This document shows positions 30,375 to 41,640 of a stretch of 64,000 nucleotides of DNA, one piece after another (the first letter of the stretch is position 1; the number at the start of each line of letters is the position of its first letter). The stretch is taken from NCBI GenBank assembly GCA_965644315.1, contig CBFFRQ010000056.1, positions 434,001 through 498,000 on the forward strand. The letters are read 5' to 3'. The position numbers were made by a program, and so were the translations under genes. A model generated the notes under the pieces. It ran no database searches and was not told where the DNA came from. It worked only from the letters and a program-made list of their open reading frames with translations. Source of the stretch: Caecitellus pseudoparvulus (Eukaryota; Bigyra: Bicosoecida).

Positions 30375-33300
30375 ATGGCCCATCACTCCGTGGCCAGCAC
30401 CAACACCAGCTCCCTGCTGTCAAGTGACGATGACGCTGCGCTAGATGACATGCAGCGACGCATAGCCGAGGCTCTTGCAGCCGTGGCTGCCCCTGCGCCG
30501 CCCTACGCGGAGCAAGCACCAGCACCAACGCAAGCCACACCAACACCAGCGCCAGCGCCAGCCGCCACGGAGGACACCTCCCCCAGGCAGGAGCAAGGTG
30601 CACCGTCCACACCACCAAAAGAGGAGCTTCAGTCGTTCCATGCTGAACCTGCCCCTGCTGCCTCGACTGCGGACGCTCCGGCAGCAGCAGCGCCTGCGCC
30701 GACCACACCAAGCCCTCCGGCATCGCAAGAGAACAAGCCAGCCACGCACCGTCACCGGAGCTGCAGCTGGGTGGATGACGATGACACAACGATTGACAGC
30801 GACTCGCTCTCACAGCCCGGACATGAGCCGGCCGAGCCCTCTGCCCCTGACGTACCTGCAGCTGCATCGCACACCCAGATCCCCGCAGCCCGCCAAGGCT
30901 CACCGGGGCATGGGTTCACCACAGCTGCGTCAGCCAGCCCTGCATCTCTGGGCGGCAGTAGCAGCGGTGTGGGTGGGGCTGGGGAGCAGGGTGCTGCGTC
31001 GGCCAGCCCTGCATCACTGGGCGGCAGCAGTGCAGGCGGGGCTGGGGAGCAGGGTGCTGCGTCGGCCAGCCCTGCATCTCTGGGCGGCAGTAGCAGCGGT
31101 GTGGGTGGGGCTGGGGAGCAGGGTGCTGCGTCAGCCAGCCCTGCATCTCTGGGCGGCAGCAGCAGCGGTGTGGGTGGGGCTGGGGAGCAGGGTGCTGCGT
31201 CAGCCAGCCCTGCATCTCTGGGTGGCAGTAGCAGCGGTGTGGGTGGGGCTGGGGAGCAGGGTGCTGCGTCAGCCAGCCCTGCATCTCTGGGTGGCAGTAG
31301 CAGCGGTGTGGGTGGGGCTGGGGAGCAGGGTGCTGCGTCAGCCAGCCCTGCATCTCTGGGTGGCAGCAGCAGCGGTGTGGGTGGGGCTGGGGAGCAGGGT
31401 GCTGCGTCAGCCAGCCCTGCATCTCTGGGTGGCAGCAGCAGCGGTGTGGGTGGGGCTGGGGAGCAGGGTGCTGCGTCAGCCAGCCCTGCATCTCTGGGCG
31501 GCAGCAGCAGCGGTGTGGGTGGGGCTGGGGAGCAGGGTGCTGCGTCGGCCAGCCCTGCATCTCTGGGCGGCAGCAGCAGCGGTGTGGGTGGGGCTGGGGA
31601 GCAGGGTGCTGCGTCGGCCAGCCCTGCATCACTGGGCGGCAGTAGCAGCGGTGTGGGTGGGGCTGGGGAGCAGGGTGCTGCGTCGGCCAGCCCTGCATCA
31701 CTGGGCGGCAGCAGTGCAGGCGGGGCTGGGGAGCAGGGTGCTGCGTCGGCCAGCCCTGCATCTCTGGGCGGCAGTAGCAGCGGTGTGGGTGGGGCTGGGG
31801 AGCAGGGTGCTGCGTCGGCCAGCCCTGCATCTCTGGGCGGCAGCAGCAGCGGTGTGGGTGGGGCTGGGGAGCAGGGTGCTGCATCGGCCAGCCCTGCATC
31901 TCTGGGCGGCAGCAGCAGCAGAAGCGTGGGCAACGCCTCCATGATTGAACCTAGTTCCCAAGTTGCTCCTGCCACACGAGAACAGGAGCCCAGTGCATTC
32001 CCCTTCGCTGAACCTGTAGCATCGCAGCCTGTCACACCAGCAGCCGGCGGCAGCACTGCGCAGTCCGCTTTCCCGCGTGCGGAACTGCCGCTTGAGCCCG
32101 GCGCAGGTGCGCAAGGCACGCCAGAAGCCGTGAAGAATGCCTCTACGCCCAGTCAGTCTCGTTTTCCGTCTGCATCGGGTGCCTTCGCCACGCCATCTGC
32201 TCGCCAGGGCGGCCGCCGAAGGAGGGTGCAGCGACGCGCACTGCCCGCCGCTCTGCAGCGCGCAGCTGCAAGCCAGCAAGCCACGCCATCTCGCCGAAGT
32301 GCCCCGAGAGGTTTCGGCAGCTCAACAAAACGATCGGAGCGGGGTGCAGGTGTGTCGCCGACGGCACTTCGGGCTCCCATTGGCGTTCCTGTGACCCCTG
32401 ACGGAGTGGTGGCAAACGCAGCAGCCAGGGACCGCGAACGGCAGGCGCGCTTGGACACGCTGAAGGCCCAGCTGGAAGCCGAGGAAGCCGCAGACTTGAC
32501 GTTCCGGCCGAAGATTTCGCCTTTCGCGCAGCGCTGGGCAAAATCCCGCGACGAAACGGACGTCGTGCAGCGTCTCTCGAAGCAGCCCAAGCGGGTGGTG
32601 AAGGGGTGTGGCGGCATTCCCGCAGCACAGGCCCCACTGCGCGGCAAGGCTGCCGAGGAAGCTGCAGAGCGCGAAGCGGAAGAAGCCCGCAACCGCATTG
32701 CAGCACATGCTCGGCAGTACATGAAGAAGCATGCTGATTTGGCTGCGGAGCGCACTGCATTTGTCCGTGCTCATGGCGGTGTTGGCCCTGCGCTGTTTGC
32801 AGAGGCGCAGGTGCGGCAGCAACGCCAGCGCCAGCGCGAAGCCGACGCTGATGCCAACGCAAAGGCTGCCTCGCTGCGCAGCACGCCGGGCGCCGCCACC
32901 CTGCGTGTTGTGCCCTGCTCAGTGCAAGGCAAGTCTGTGAAAACTGAGCCCTTGCCTCCCAGCACGGCAGGCTCAGTGGCCAGTTCGCTGTCGGCAGGCT
33001 CGGGGCCGTCCAGCCCCACCACCATCTCTGCGCGGTACTTGCACCTTTCCTGCCCTCGCCAGCGCAGCGCCAAGGCCCTCACCCGCGCGCAAATCGAAGC
33101 AGCTGCGCGGCAGAGCAAGCTCTCCCCCTCCTCCAAAGCCGCCCGTGCCAAGAGCGTTGCCCGCCGGCAAGCGGAAGCCGTGCAGGCGGTGAAGCAGCGG
33201 CACCAAGCTGCCGCCTCCATGCGCGCCAAAGTGCCAGACATAGGTGCCGCGCCGCCCCCACTGCCCTTCACCGCCACTGGCCCACACTCCCTCACAGCCC

Positions 33301-34031
33301 AGTCCCAACCTCACAAGCAGGCCGTTTCCGCCGCCGACGCTGCCGCACACGCCGCCTCCATGCAAGCCAAGTGGCAAGCCAGCCAGCAGCGGCTGGAAGG
33401 CACCCGCCAAGCGGCAGCAGCCGCCTCCCCAGAAGGCTGTACCTTCGCCCCCCACATCAACGCCTTGCCAGCGTACCTGCGCGAGGCACCACGCAGCTCC
33501 AGGCGGCAGTCTGGGGGGGGGACCCTTGACCAGGGCTCTGCAGGGGCGGATGAGGGGGCGCCGCGCCAACTCCTGGCGCCCCACCCCGCGGGCTGGCAGG
33601 CCGCCGTACAGCGGTCCAGCAAGGGCCTGCAGGAGCGGGCTCGCTCCCGTGCTCGGGAAGCCATTGCCAGTGGCATGTTGCTGCGCGGGTCGCCCGCTGC
33701 GGCCCTGCCCAGCTCCCAGCACGACGCCTTTCCCCAGCACAAGGCTGTCGCAGTGCGACCAGTGCGACACTTGGCAGACGATGCCGACGACCTGGCGCAG
33801 CTGTACATGACCCAGGTGTACGGCGGGGGGGGTGCACGCGCACCCGTGCCAGGCCCAGCAGCCGCGACAGCGTCAGAAGCAGAGGAGGGTGAGGCAGCGG
33901 ACCCCCCCTCACCGTCGGAGGGGACCCCCCCCGGCGGCGAACTGGAAGGCAAAGCTGCAGGCTCTGCTGCGGGACCAGGCTCGTGGCAGGCCCTCCTGCA
34001 ACTTGCTATGCAGGATGGCAGTGGCTCCTGA
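30375..34031 (+). CDS. 1218-residue repeat protein with Ser/Gly/Ala tandem array, possible flagellar/cytoskeletal protein
   Basis: One exon from ATG 30375 (MAHHSVASTNTSSLL). Residues 1-180 are acidic and Pro/Ala/Thr-rich. About 184-515 are fifteen tandem units (AASASPASLGGSSSGVGGAGEQG and a shorter form). The rest is basic, helix-rich and low complexity. The C-terminal half contains two short motifs, LTFRPKISPFAQRWA (about 710) and CTFAPHINALPAYL (about 1025), of the (C/L)TFxPxI type seen repeatedly in flagellar and basal-body proteins. Between them lie long charged, coiled-coil-prone segments. This makes a microtubule or flagellar association plausible but not shown. No enzyme domain or membrane segment is present. 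The repeat units are almost identical in DNA, so copy number probably varies between alleles and may be misassembled. Confidence 0.7.
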   Translation: MAHHSVASTNTSSLLSSDDDAALDDMQRRIAEALAAVAAPAPPYAEQAPAPTQATPTPAPAPAATEDTSPRQEQGAPSTPPKEELQSFHAEPAPAASTADAPAAAAPAPTTPSPPASQENKPATHRHRSCSWVDDDDTTIDSDSLSQPGHEPAEPSAPDVPAAASHTQIPAARQGSPGHGFTTAASASPASLGGSSSGVGGAGEQGAASASPASLGGSSAGGAGEQGAASASPASLGGSSSGVGGAGEQGAASASPASLGGSSSGVGGAGEQGAASASPASLGGSSSGVGGAGEQGAASASPASLGGSSSGVGGAGEQGAASASPASLGGSSSGVGGAGEQGAASASPASLGGSSSGVGGAGEQGAASASPASLGGSSSGVGGAGEQGAASASPASLGGSSSGVGGAGEQGAASASPASLGGSSSGVGGAGEQGAASASPASLGGSSAGGAGEQGAASASPASLGGSSSGVGGAGEQGAASASPASLGGSSSGVGGAGEQGAASASPASLGGSSSRSVGNASMIEPSSQVAPATREQEPSAFPFAEPVASQPVTPAAGGSTAQSAFPRAELPLEPGAGAQGTPEAVKNASTPSQSRFPSASGAFATPSARQGGRRRRVQRRALPAALQRAAASQQATPSRRSAPRGFGSSTKRSERGAGVSPTALRAPIGVPVTPDGVVANAAARDRERQARLDTLKAQLEAEEAADLTFRPKISPFAQRWAKSRDETDVVQRLSKQPKRVVKGCGGIPAAQAPLRGKAAEEAAEREAEEARNRIAAHARQYMKKHADLAAERTAFVRAHGGVGPALFAEAQVRQQRQRQREADADANAKAASLRSTPGAATLRVVPCSVQGKSVKTEPLPPSTAGSVASSLSAGSGPSSPTTISARYLHLSCPRQRSAKALTRAQIEAAARQSKLSPSSKAARAKSVARRQAEAVQAVKQRHQAAASMRAKVPDIGAAPPPLPFTATGPHSLTAQSQPHKQAVSAADAAAHAASMQAKWQASQQRLEGTRQAAAAASPEGCTFAPHINALPAYLREAPRSSRRQSGGGTLDQGSAGADEGAPRQLLAPHPAGWQAAVQRSSKGLQERARSRAREAIASGMLLRGSPAAALPSSQHDAFPQHKAVAVRPVRHLADDADDLAQLYMTQVYGGGGARAPVPGPAAATASEAEEGEAADPPSPSEGTPPGGELEGKAAGSAAGPGSWQALLQLAMQDGSGS
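30924..31919 (+). repeat. In-frame minisatellite: 12 x 69 bp + 2 x 63 bp + one partial unit
   Basis: 996 bp of near-perfect direct repeats inside the preceding coding sequence; the sum 12x69 + 2x63 + 42 matches the span exactly. Units differ mainly at synonymous positions (for example GGCGGCAGTAGC versus GGTGGCAGCAGC). The 63 bp units (positions 2 and 12 of 15) are each flanked by full units, which looks like duplication of a larger block. The unit length is a multiple of three and has no stop in several frames, so long antisense frames across it are artefacts. Confidence 0.95.
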
Positions 34032-34293
34032 CGGTGCGGGGTGTTGTAATGTACAGGATCATGTTTCGGCAAGCGCGTGCGGCAGAGGCGAGCCAACCCC
34101 CCCATAGGGACTGCTCTCCCCCGAGCAGAGATCCCGAACCGACACAGTTCCCCAGGGCAAACGAACAAATCCACGTAGATACGAGCTCTGCGGGTTCCGC
34201 CTTGCCCCCTGAGCCCAGAGCTCCCGTGCCCGCGAGACACGTAGCTTGTCAAGCTGCCTGGCTCAAGTTCCGCTCTGAGGCACTTCGTCGCCC

Positions 34294-37200
34294 ATGAGCG
34301 AAGACGACCCCGCCCAGACGCCCTCGCAAGGCCCGACACGGAGCCATGAGTGTTGTGCTTTGACATCACCCCGTGATGCCGGCCTCCTAGACGAGTACTC
34401 CTGGTATTGGTGTAGCTGTCGCAAGGGGGCTCCAGCGTCCCCCTGCGACGAGGCCTGCACCCGGCTGAACCCCCAACGCAAGCTGCTGGTCAAGCACCTG
34501 GGTCTGTTGGGGAACAACCCTGAGTTCATTCTCTGGCATTCCTTGTGAGTCGTGGGGGCCCCCTGCTTGGGAGCCGGCCACAGCGTCAGCTCTTCACCCA
34601 CTTCCCTGCTGCTGCGAAGGGCGTGCATCTTCGCCCATGCTGCCTTCGACGCACACTTCCTTCCCCCTCCCGCCACCACCTGCGCAGCATGGACGTGGTG
34701 GAGCTGAAGCTGGAAGGTATTGGGCTGGCTCTGATAGGAACCCTGGCTGTGATGATGCAGGCGAACTGGCTCATGGAGAAGTGGAAGCTTGCAGTGGGTG
34801 CGTTCTTGGCGCCCGCCCAGCTCACCACCCCCACGGCCTCGCAAGCTCCTCCCTGGGCTCTGCCATGCGCAGACACTGGAATTCGCTCTGTCTCTGTAAA
34901 TGGCACCTCTGAGCAGTTCATCACCTACCAGCACGAGGAGTGGCCTCAGGTGCGTTCCGTCGATTCGCCAGCAGCAGGCACGAGAGAGAACGGCACGCGC
35001 AGTCAGCCCACCCCACCCCTTCCCCCCCACACACACAGCAACCTACGTGGTGGTACGGTTTTTTGTTTCACTGGGCACTGGGCAGCGTCTTGAGCACGTA
35101 CACGTTCATGGTGCTGCCTTGGCACTTCTTCGTGAACTGCAGGACGCACAACCGCCCTCGCTGGTGCTGCACCATGCTGTCCACCCTCGGGCCTCAGTTC
35201 CTGGCGTACATGGCAGTGTACACGTACTCCTCGACCTACGGAGTTTCACTGGGCCTGAACATGGTCATCGTCGCCTTCTTCTTCTTCATGAATGTGCGTG
35301 CTGCGTGCCTGCCCCGCCACACGCCTCGCTGCATGTCCACTTCCCACGTCCACCTCAGGTGCCCATCGCCGGCATGGCAGCGTACTCAGTCTCAGACACG
35401 CTCTCGCAGCACATCAGCTGCGGCTTCCACCTCTCAGCAGTCATCTCGCTGCTGTCCAGCGTGCTGGGGACTGCCATGTTGCTGTACCTTGCGCCACTCT
35501 TCTACGCCAGTGACACGGGCGGGCGCCTCTTCTTGCGGCTCGTGGTGTTCACGATCTTCCTGGAGCTGCCCGCAGCCGTCATTCGCGGCTGCTCCCGTTT
35601 TTGCATCTCCACGACGTACCCCACCGATCGCACGCTGTCGCTGCTGAGCATCGTCATGATGACGTCGGCTGTCTTTGGTCGCTTCCTGTCCACCAACATG
35701 CGCACGACGGGGGAAACGGTGCTGGTGTCTGTGCTGCTCATGTTCCTGGAGATGGGCCTGCGCTTCTCCCTCGTGCAGAGAGACAATTTCTTCGCCTGCT
35801 GCTGCTCGGGCTGCTGCGGGCCGCTCGTGCGGGACTGCCAGTGCGGCTTCCAGCAGCGCGAGCAGGAGCGCGACCGAGCCAACACGCGCATGTGGACGAG
35901 CTTCATGCTGCTGGACACGCTGCTGGAAGATGTCGCCATCCTCCTGGCTCTGCCGCTGTCCCTCCTCATCAGGCAACCCCCCGCACCTGGCGAGGCGCCG
36001 CTGGACGCGGGCACCATCGTCTTCCGCGTCTTCATCCAGTGGTTCCTGGAGCTCATCGTGGACCTCGTCCCCGCCATCGCCTACTTTGTCATGGCGCGCT
36101 GCCTGAACTTCCGCACGGTGTACATCGGCAAGGACACTGCAGATGACTTCGCGCTGTCCACGCGGCAGCTGCTGCCCCTGGTCGGCACCCGCTCCCCATC
36201 CACTGACTCATCCACCACCAACCGCGTGGGCGCAGATGTCGCCTCTAGCTCCAGCAGCCCCCACCCCAGTCGGAGTGTTTCCCCTGCCTGGCGGGCCACA
36301 GCCGTGGCCACGGCGGTGGATGCGCCGGGGGACCCCGTGACCCAGGCTCCTGGCTCGGCGGCTGTCGGAGCAGACAGCGCCCTGGGAGCTGCCGAGCGAG
36401 GGCAGGCGCCTGCACCGCCGTCCCATGGCCCGCCAGAGAGCGCTGCCCCGGACCAGGAGGAGGTGCCCTCTGCCTACCCGGAAGCCACTCTGGCTGTGGG
36501 GCAGCCACGCCGGCGTTCCACGGGCAGCAGGGGCAGTGAAGGCCTCATGCTGGCGGCAGGCGGCGCGACGAGCGGCACGGGGGGGGGTGAGGGCGACGAG
36601 GAGGACGACGGGTTCGACCCGCTGGATGACATGTGCTTTGCTGAAGGGCCGGACACCTACCAAGGGCAGGGCGGCGGCGTCCCCTCCGCTGCGGGAGCCA
36701 GGCACGCCGAGTCGGCGTACGTGCAGGCGGCGTATGCGGGGGAAACCACAGTGGGGGTGCCCAACATCTCCGTCGGCATGGAGACTTCAGAGGGGGGTGG
36801 GGTGTCTGCCAGGCACGACACGGGCGGGGGGGGAGCCAGTGGCCAAGCCCCCTCTTCGCTGTTGACGGCTGGCACCGAGGCAGCCAGTCGCCCGAGAGGC
36901 CAGGCTGCACCGTTTTTCGACGACACTGGCTTCGACTTCAAGGGCTCCGCTGAGCGCCTGCGCCAGGGAGACAGCGACATGGACGAGACGAACACCTCGA
37001 ACATGCGCCCGAGGCGCCTGCAGGCCGGCTCGGACACGCACTCGGGCCCCCGAGCACACACGGGCGCGGGGCGACCCCATGTGGACACATCGCCGCCGAA
37101 TCGGACCGGCACAAGCTATGCGTCGCCGCCTGGCTCCTCGGCCTCTGGTGTCGCCCCCGGCGTGCATGGCGTGCAGTGGGAGTCTTGTCTGTTCCGGGTA

Positions 37201-38385
37201 CTGTGCTGCTTCGCCAGGCAGACCTGCGTGCCTGGCAAGGACGGGCAAGACTGCTGCTGCTACGCCTGCGAGCGTTTCTGCTGCTGCTGCTGCCACGGCA
37301 AGTCGGCCCTCTGCTGCATCCAGCACCTCACCGCCAAGCAGCTGCGTGCGCGCAACGCGACAGCAGAGCGTCTGCGCAGTGAGTTGCTGCCCGAGGCGCT
37401 GGCGGAGCGCCACCCCGTGTGGATGCTGTACCGCATTCCCACCATGCGCTACCTGCACCGCAAGGTGGCGCCTTCGGAGCGTTTCTCGGTGTTCATGCGG
37501 TACGGCGGCGCAGCTTTGCAGGCGGCCTACATCAAGGCTGCCGAAATGGGAGATTTGGAGACGAGGGTGCCCCGCAGAGCCTCTGGGTTCGTGGACGCGG
37601 CGCCTGTGAGTGACAACACCGAGTTGGACGAAGCCGCCAGCTCGGCGTGGGTGCACGAAGCAGTGCGCATTCTCATGGTGGAGGCGCTGACGGGGCGGCA
37701 GGTGCAGAAAGGCAGGTGGGTTGTGCCTGTGCGTGAGCAGGACGCAGACCAAGACCGGCTGTGGGCGGAAGTGCCGTATGGTGCCACTCCGCCTGAGGTG
37801 CAGGCGGCACTGGACGAGCAACGGCAGGCGAGCGAGGGTGGGGGGGGGCTCAGCAGTGGCCGCAGCGAAGACCCTGTGCGGTCTGAGACTGTGATGGCTC
37901 TGGAGGAGGAAGCGACGCGAAGTCGCTCGCGCGGTGGCGGCTCGGCGATTCGCATGCAGGCCTTGGCTGACGTACAGTCTCAGTCTTCTGGGCGGCGGGT
38001 GCCGTTGCCACAGGACTACTCATGCGGACTGTGTGGCCTGAGCACGAGCCCGCTGCGCCCACCAGCGTACAGGTACGTGGCAGGCAAGGTGACCATGCGT
38101 GGGGCGCCTGCCTACCCCTCCTACATCAACCTGGAGGACTTCAGCCACCGACTGTTGCTGTATTCGGAGCTGATGGCGGTGCGGCACATCCATGCCTGGC
38201 ACAGCAGGTTCCCGGGGTACTTCCCGCTGTTCGGGGTGCTGGTGTTCTCCTTCATGCTGTACGCCCTCCGCACGTACTACTCCGTGTTCTGCCCCACCGG
38301 CGACCCGGACCGCCCCACTGAGTGGGTGTGGGACTTCTGCAGTGCCACGGCAGACGACTTGCAGGGGTGGAATTTGGGGGGGTGA
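34294..38385 (+). CDS. Multi-pass membrane protein family, member 1 (5 exons)
   Basis: Exons 34294-34544, 34688-34797, 34873-34949, 35039-35293 and 35359-38385 join in frame to give 1239 residues. Donors are GTGAGT then GTGCGT three times. The N-terminal ~470 residues carry about ten hydrophobic segments, including the second-exon segment (VVELKLEGIGLALIGTLAVM), a Cys-rich loop (CCCSGCCG), and conserved ELPAA and FGRFLSTN stretches. A long polar, Ser/Gly-rich region follows, then a Cys-rich block (CCCYACERFCCCCCHG). It ends with a last hydrophobic segment and the signature FCPTGDPDRPTEWVWDFC. I do not recognise the family. The same architecture and first two intron positions recur in the genes at 47.5 and 53.4 kb. 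It is probably an integral membrane protein with a large cytosolic loop; transport or sensing roles are speculation. This is the longest and most diverged copy. Confidence 0.82.
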
Positions 38386-38570
38386 CGCGATGCCGCGCGG
38401 CAGCGGCCTGCGGCATGTGCCATAATACAGACTACGTGACCACCCCGCACGCCCCAGTGCTGTGAAGCACCGCCTCTCCCAACCTGTGCCGTCGTGGAGT
38501 CAGCCCAGCACGCACAGCTGTAGTGCCGGCAAGGCGCCTGCAAGGCCAGGCGCTGGTTTCGTGACGCAGC

Positions 38571-40208
38571 ATGGCTGCAGAGACGCTGGCAACCCTGTAC
38601 ACCACCCCTCCAGATATCATCTATCGAAGTGACCGAGATGCTGAGGGCAGGTGCGTGTGTCCGGCCTCTGTCGCGCTGGAAATCGTGTCACAGCCGTGCT
38701 TTCCCGCATGAAACGCTGATGGCACGCCCGCCGTTTACGTGGCGTGCCCGACAGCTGGCCTGCGCATGGGACTTTGCACAGTTTTCCGCTTCCACTTTGC
38801 AGGTTGGATTCCAGCACGCCCATCCAGTTTGTGCTGACCAACATCAACCCTGAGCTGCGCAAGAGCATCACGGCGCACGCCAAGAAGCTGCGGGCAGAGG
38901 GGCAAGACGACGACCAGAGCATTTCTGACGCGTGCAAGCAGCACGTGTGGGTGGAAATCGTCTACTTTGACGGCGAAACGCCTCAGCGCTTCGTCCAGTC
39001 TGCCGTGCCGTCCACCTCCCCCTGGCCGCTGCCTGACGTGGACATGGCCCTGGACGCCGTCGGCATCCGGGCGTACCTCCGCCGCACCTCCCTCATGATC
39101 TCCTCCGCCCACGCCAAGCGGCCCTTCCGCGTTGCATTCGTCGTCGTGTACGGCGACCGCTGCACCACTGTGAGTGCGGGCTACACGGCGCAGGCTGCAG
39201 CACGGCCCCTCAACACCCCCCCCTCCACCCCCCTCACAGCTGCTCTCCAAGCCCTTCCGTGTGCTGGAGAAGCGCGCGAAGAAGGCCTCCTCCGAGAGCA
39301 AGGGGCAGACGCTGGAGCCGCCTGTGGAGGTGCCGGGCGAGCGCGTGGCCATGCTGCGCCGCATCCGCATGGCATACGCGCTCCTGCGCAGCGTGGCACT
39401 GGAGAGCCACAACGCCAGCATGACCGCCACTGCCGTCACGCCGACGTCTGCACAGGACGCCAAGCGCGGCAAGAAGCGCCGTCTGGGCGGCGGGGACCTC
39501 AGTGACGACCCCGCCGTGGCCGGCGCCCAACGCAGGCTGCTCGCCGCTGGCGCCACGCTGCACGAGAACCTGGCATTGAACATGACCACGGGGGACATGC
39601 CGGAGGCAGATCCGAGCATGTTCGGCGGCATGATGGGCGGCATGTTCGGTGACAATGGCTCTGCCATGGCGGCAGCAGCGGCGGCGGCGGCGGCAGCAGC
39701 AGCGGCCGCCTCAGGCAGTGCCACCGGCGCCAAACGCCAGCGGCTGGAGGGGGCAGGGGGTGATGCCGCCGCCGCTGTGGGGGCGGCGTCCGCCCCCATG
39801 TACTGCATGACGGCGCTGCCGGGCATGATGGGCGCCTTCCCGCAGTACGCTGCGGGCATGGCGGGCATGCCCATGTACGTGCAGCCCGCATCCGACGGAC
39901 ACAGTGCCGGCCCCTCAGACGCGCCAGTGAGCGTGGGCATGGCAGGGCAAGGGCAGGGGGGGGGGGGGCACGAGGTTGGGGAGGGTGGGCAGCCCCCTGC
40001 CTTCGCCCAGCCACAAGTCTCCCTCATGCCCCATGCGGGGGCCATGTTCCTGCAGAGCATGCAAGGACGGCAGGACTCGCTACAGATGGGCCCATACACC
40101 TGGTCCGGCCCGGGAGGGGAGGGCGGTGGCGGGCTGCCCCTGGCTGGCGTGGAGAGCGCCGTCTCGCAGGCGCCATCTCGGGCGGCGGAGCCAGCGCCCC
40201 AGGAGTGA
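38571..40208 (+). CDS. Unrecognised 471-residue protein with conserved-looking N-terminal domain and NLS (3 exons)
   Basis: Exons 38571-38650, 38803-39169 and 39240-40208 join in frame (donors GTGCGT and GTGAGT). Residues ~1-170 look like one globular domain: TPPDIIYRSDRDAEG, TPIQFVLTNINPEL, VWVEIVYFDGETPQ, FRVAFVVVYGD, then across the last splice LLSKPFRVLEKRAKK. Its alternating strand pattern resembles an immunoglobulin-like beta-sandwich of transcription factors, but I cannot name a family. A basic segment (AKRGKKRR) and a second one (GAKRQRLEG) suggest nuclear location. The C-terminal half is low complexity: an Ala run (about 14), Met/Gly-rich pieces, and Pro/Gly. The stop is 14 bp from the stop of the next gene on the opposite strand. 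Confidence 0.7.
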
Positions 40209-40222
40209 GCAATGCAAGCGCA

Positions 40223-41344
40223 TCATGTCGCCCCCCCCTCCCGCAGCTCCGCCGCCGCCACCTCCTCCGCCACCGCCGCATCCAGCCCTGCCGCCATGAG
40301 GGCTGCCCGCCGCGCGAGAAAGGCTGCCGCGGCGGCCTTGGCATCCAGGGGCTTGGGCGAGGGGGTCTGCGTGGCGGTGTCTGCCGTGACCGGGTCCTGT
40401 GCCACGCTCCCGTCCCCCTGCACAGAGGCGGTGGCGACGCCCTCGCCCTGCACCTGCTCCTGCCGCCGGGGACGCACGTGGCCCAGCTTGGCGTGGGTGT
40501 ACTCCTGGGCCTTGGCCTGGGACTTGGCGGCGGCATCTGGGCCGACGGGGACCCGGGACACCACCCCCTCCCCTGAAAACGTCCACCTGTGGGACTCCAT
40601 GGCCTGTGCCTGGCGCTTGGCGTGTGTCGCGGCCATGGAGTCCAGGTCCAAGCCACGTGTGGTGAAGCGGTCAATGAGGCTGCGGCGCTCCGCTGGGCTG
40701 CCGTGGAAGTACTTGTTGTACACGTCTGCGTCCTCGGGCAGGCGGCCCTGGGGGTCGTACACGGGGAGGAAGTGGTTGTGCACGGGGGAGCGCGTGTACG
40801 CCCAGCTGCGCGCCGCGGCGTCCTGCACGGCGCCCCACGCCTGCCTCAGCAGGGGCATGCTGTGCCCCACCTGCACCACGTGGAACATGTTCAGCAGCGC
40901 CAGGAGCATGATGCACCACAGCAGCACAGTGCAGGTGTTGCGGACACACGTGTCGAAGCTGCCCTCCTCATCAGGGTCGTCGATGTGGGTCTTGCTCATG
41001 AGCCGCAGCCGTCGAATGCGGGCCCACTCCTCAATGCTCACGCCAGGTGGCGGGTCCAGCGGCAACTCGTCGTCCTCGGTGAATGACACCCAGTCGTCGT
41101 CCTCCTTTTGGTCATCTCCACCCTCACCCGCGTCGCTGTCGCCCTCATCATCATCACTGTCGGCACCGGCAGCGCTGGCGCCTGCGCCCGCTTGCGGTAA
41201 TTGCCGAGCGTCAAACAGCACCTCGTCGCTGGCGTCCAGCACTCCCACAGGACTGCCGTCGCTGCTCAAGTCGGAATCGTGCTGCACTCGCTTTATGCCA
41301 GGCATGTCCAGCAACTCCTCCAAGTCGCCATCTGAATCGTCCAT
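40223..41344 (-). CDS. Single-pass membrane protein with acidic N-terminus
   Basis: 373 residues, one exon, starting MDDSDGDLEELL. Residues 1-100 are very acidic (SDDDEGDSDAGEGGDDQKEDDDW). One clear transmembrane helix at about 138-158 (TCTVLLWCIMLLALLNMFHV) is followed by a ~210-residue charged region with no further hydrophobic helix. No signal peptide is seen, so it is probably a type II or tail-oriented membrane protein with the acidic part in the cytosol. The C-terminus is Ala-rich (KAAAAAFLARRAAL). I do not recognise a family. It is convergent with the 471-residue gene. Confidence 0.7.
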   Translation of the reverse strand: MDDSDGDLEELLDMPGIKRVQHDSDLSSDGSPVGVLDASDEVLFDARQLPQAGAGASAAGADSDDDEGDSDAGEGGDDQKEDDDWVSFTEDDELPLDPPPGVSIEEWARIRRLRLMSKTHIDDPDEEGSFDTCVRNTCTVLLWCIMLLALLNMFHVVQVGHSMPLLRQAWGAVQDAAARSWAYTRSPVHNHFLPVYDPQGRLPEDADVYNKYFHGSPAERRSLIDRFTTRGLDLDSMAATHAKRQAQAMESHRWTFSGEGVVSRVPVGPDAAAKSQAKAQEYTHAKLGHVRPRRQEQVQGEGVATASVQGDGSVAQDPVTADTATQTPSPKPLDAKAAAAAFLARRAALMAAGLDAAVAEEVAAAELREGGAT

Positions 41345-41640
41345 GTCTGGACGACGGGACGAACTTCCTGCCGACCAGCTGTCGAGCTGGCCTCGCAGCG
41401 CCCGCAGACTTCAGCACCTGTTCCCACGTGCTGCGCTGACACAGCTGGTGAGACAGGGCGCAGGGTCTAGGCATTGCTGTCCTGCTTGTGGTGGGTATTG
41501 CACCTGCTGGAAAATGAAACAGCTCAGGTCAGTGTGCGAAAACAGCAGCAGAGAGATTACTGGTGGCCATTTCAACCAACTCGACCGGAGTCTGGCCTCA
41601 CGGTCTATGGAAAACTTAGCGTTTCTCGGGCCTGCATTGC

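Noticed and set aside
30752-32119. Long minus-strand frame (455 codons) across the minisatellite
   Set aside because: It arises because the 69 bp unit has no stops in several frames; the plus-strand frame continues into conserved-looking, non-repetitive sequence on both sides.
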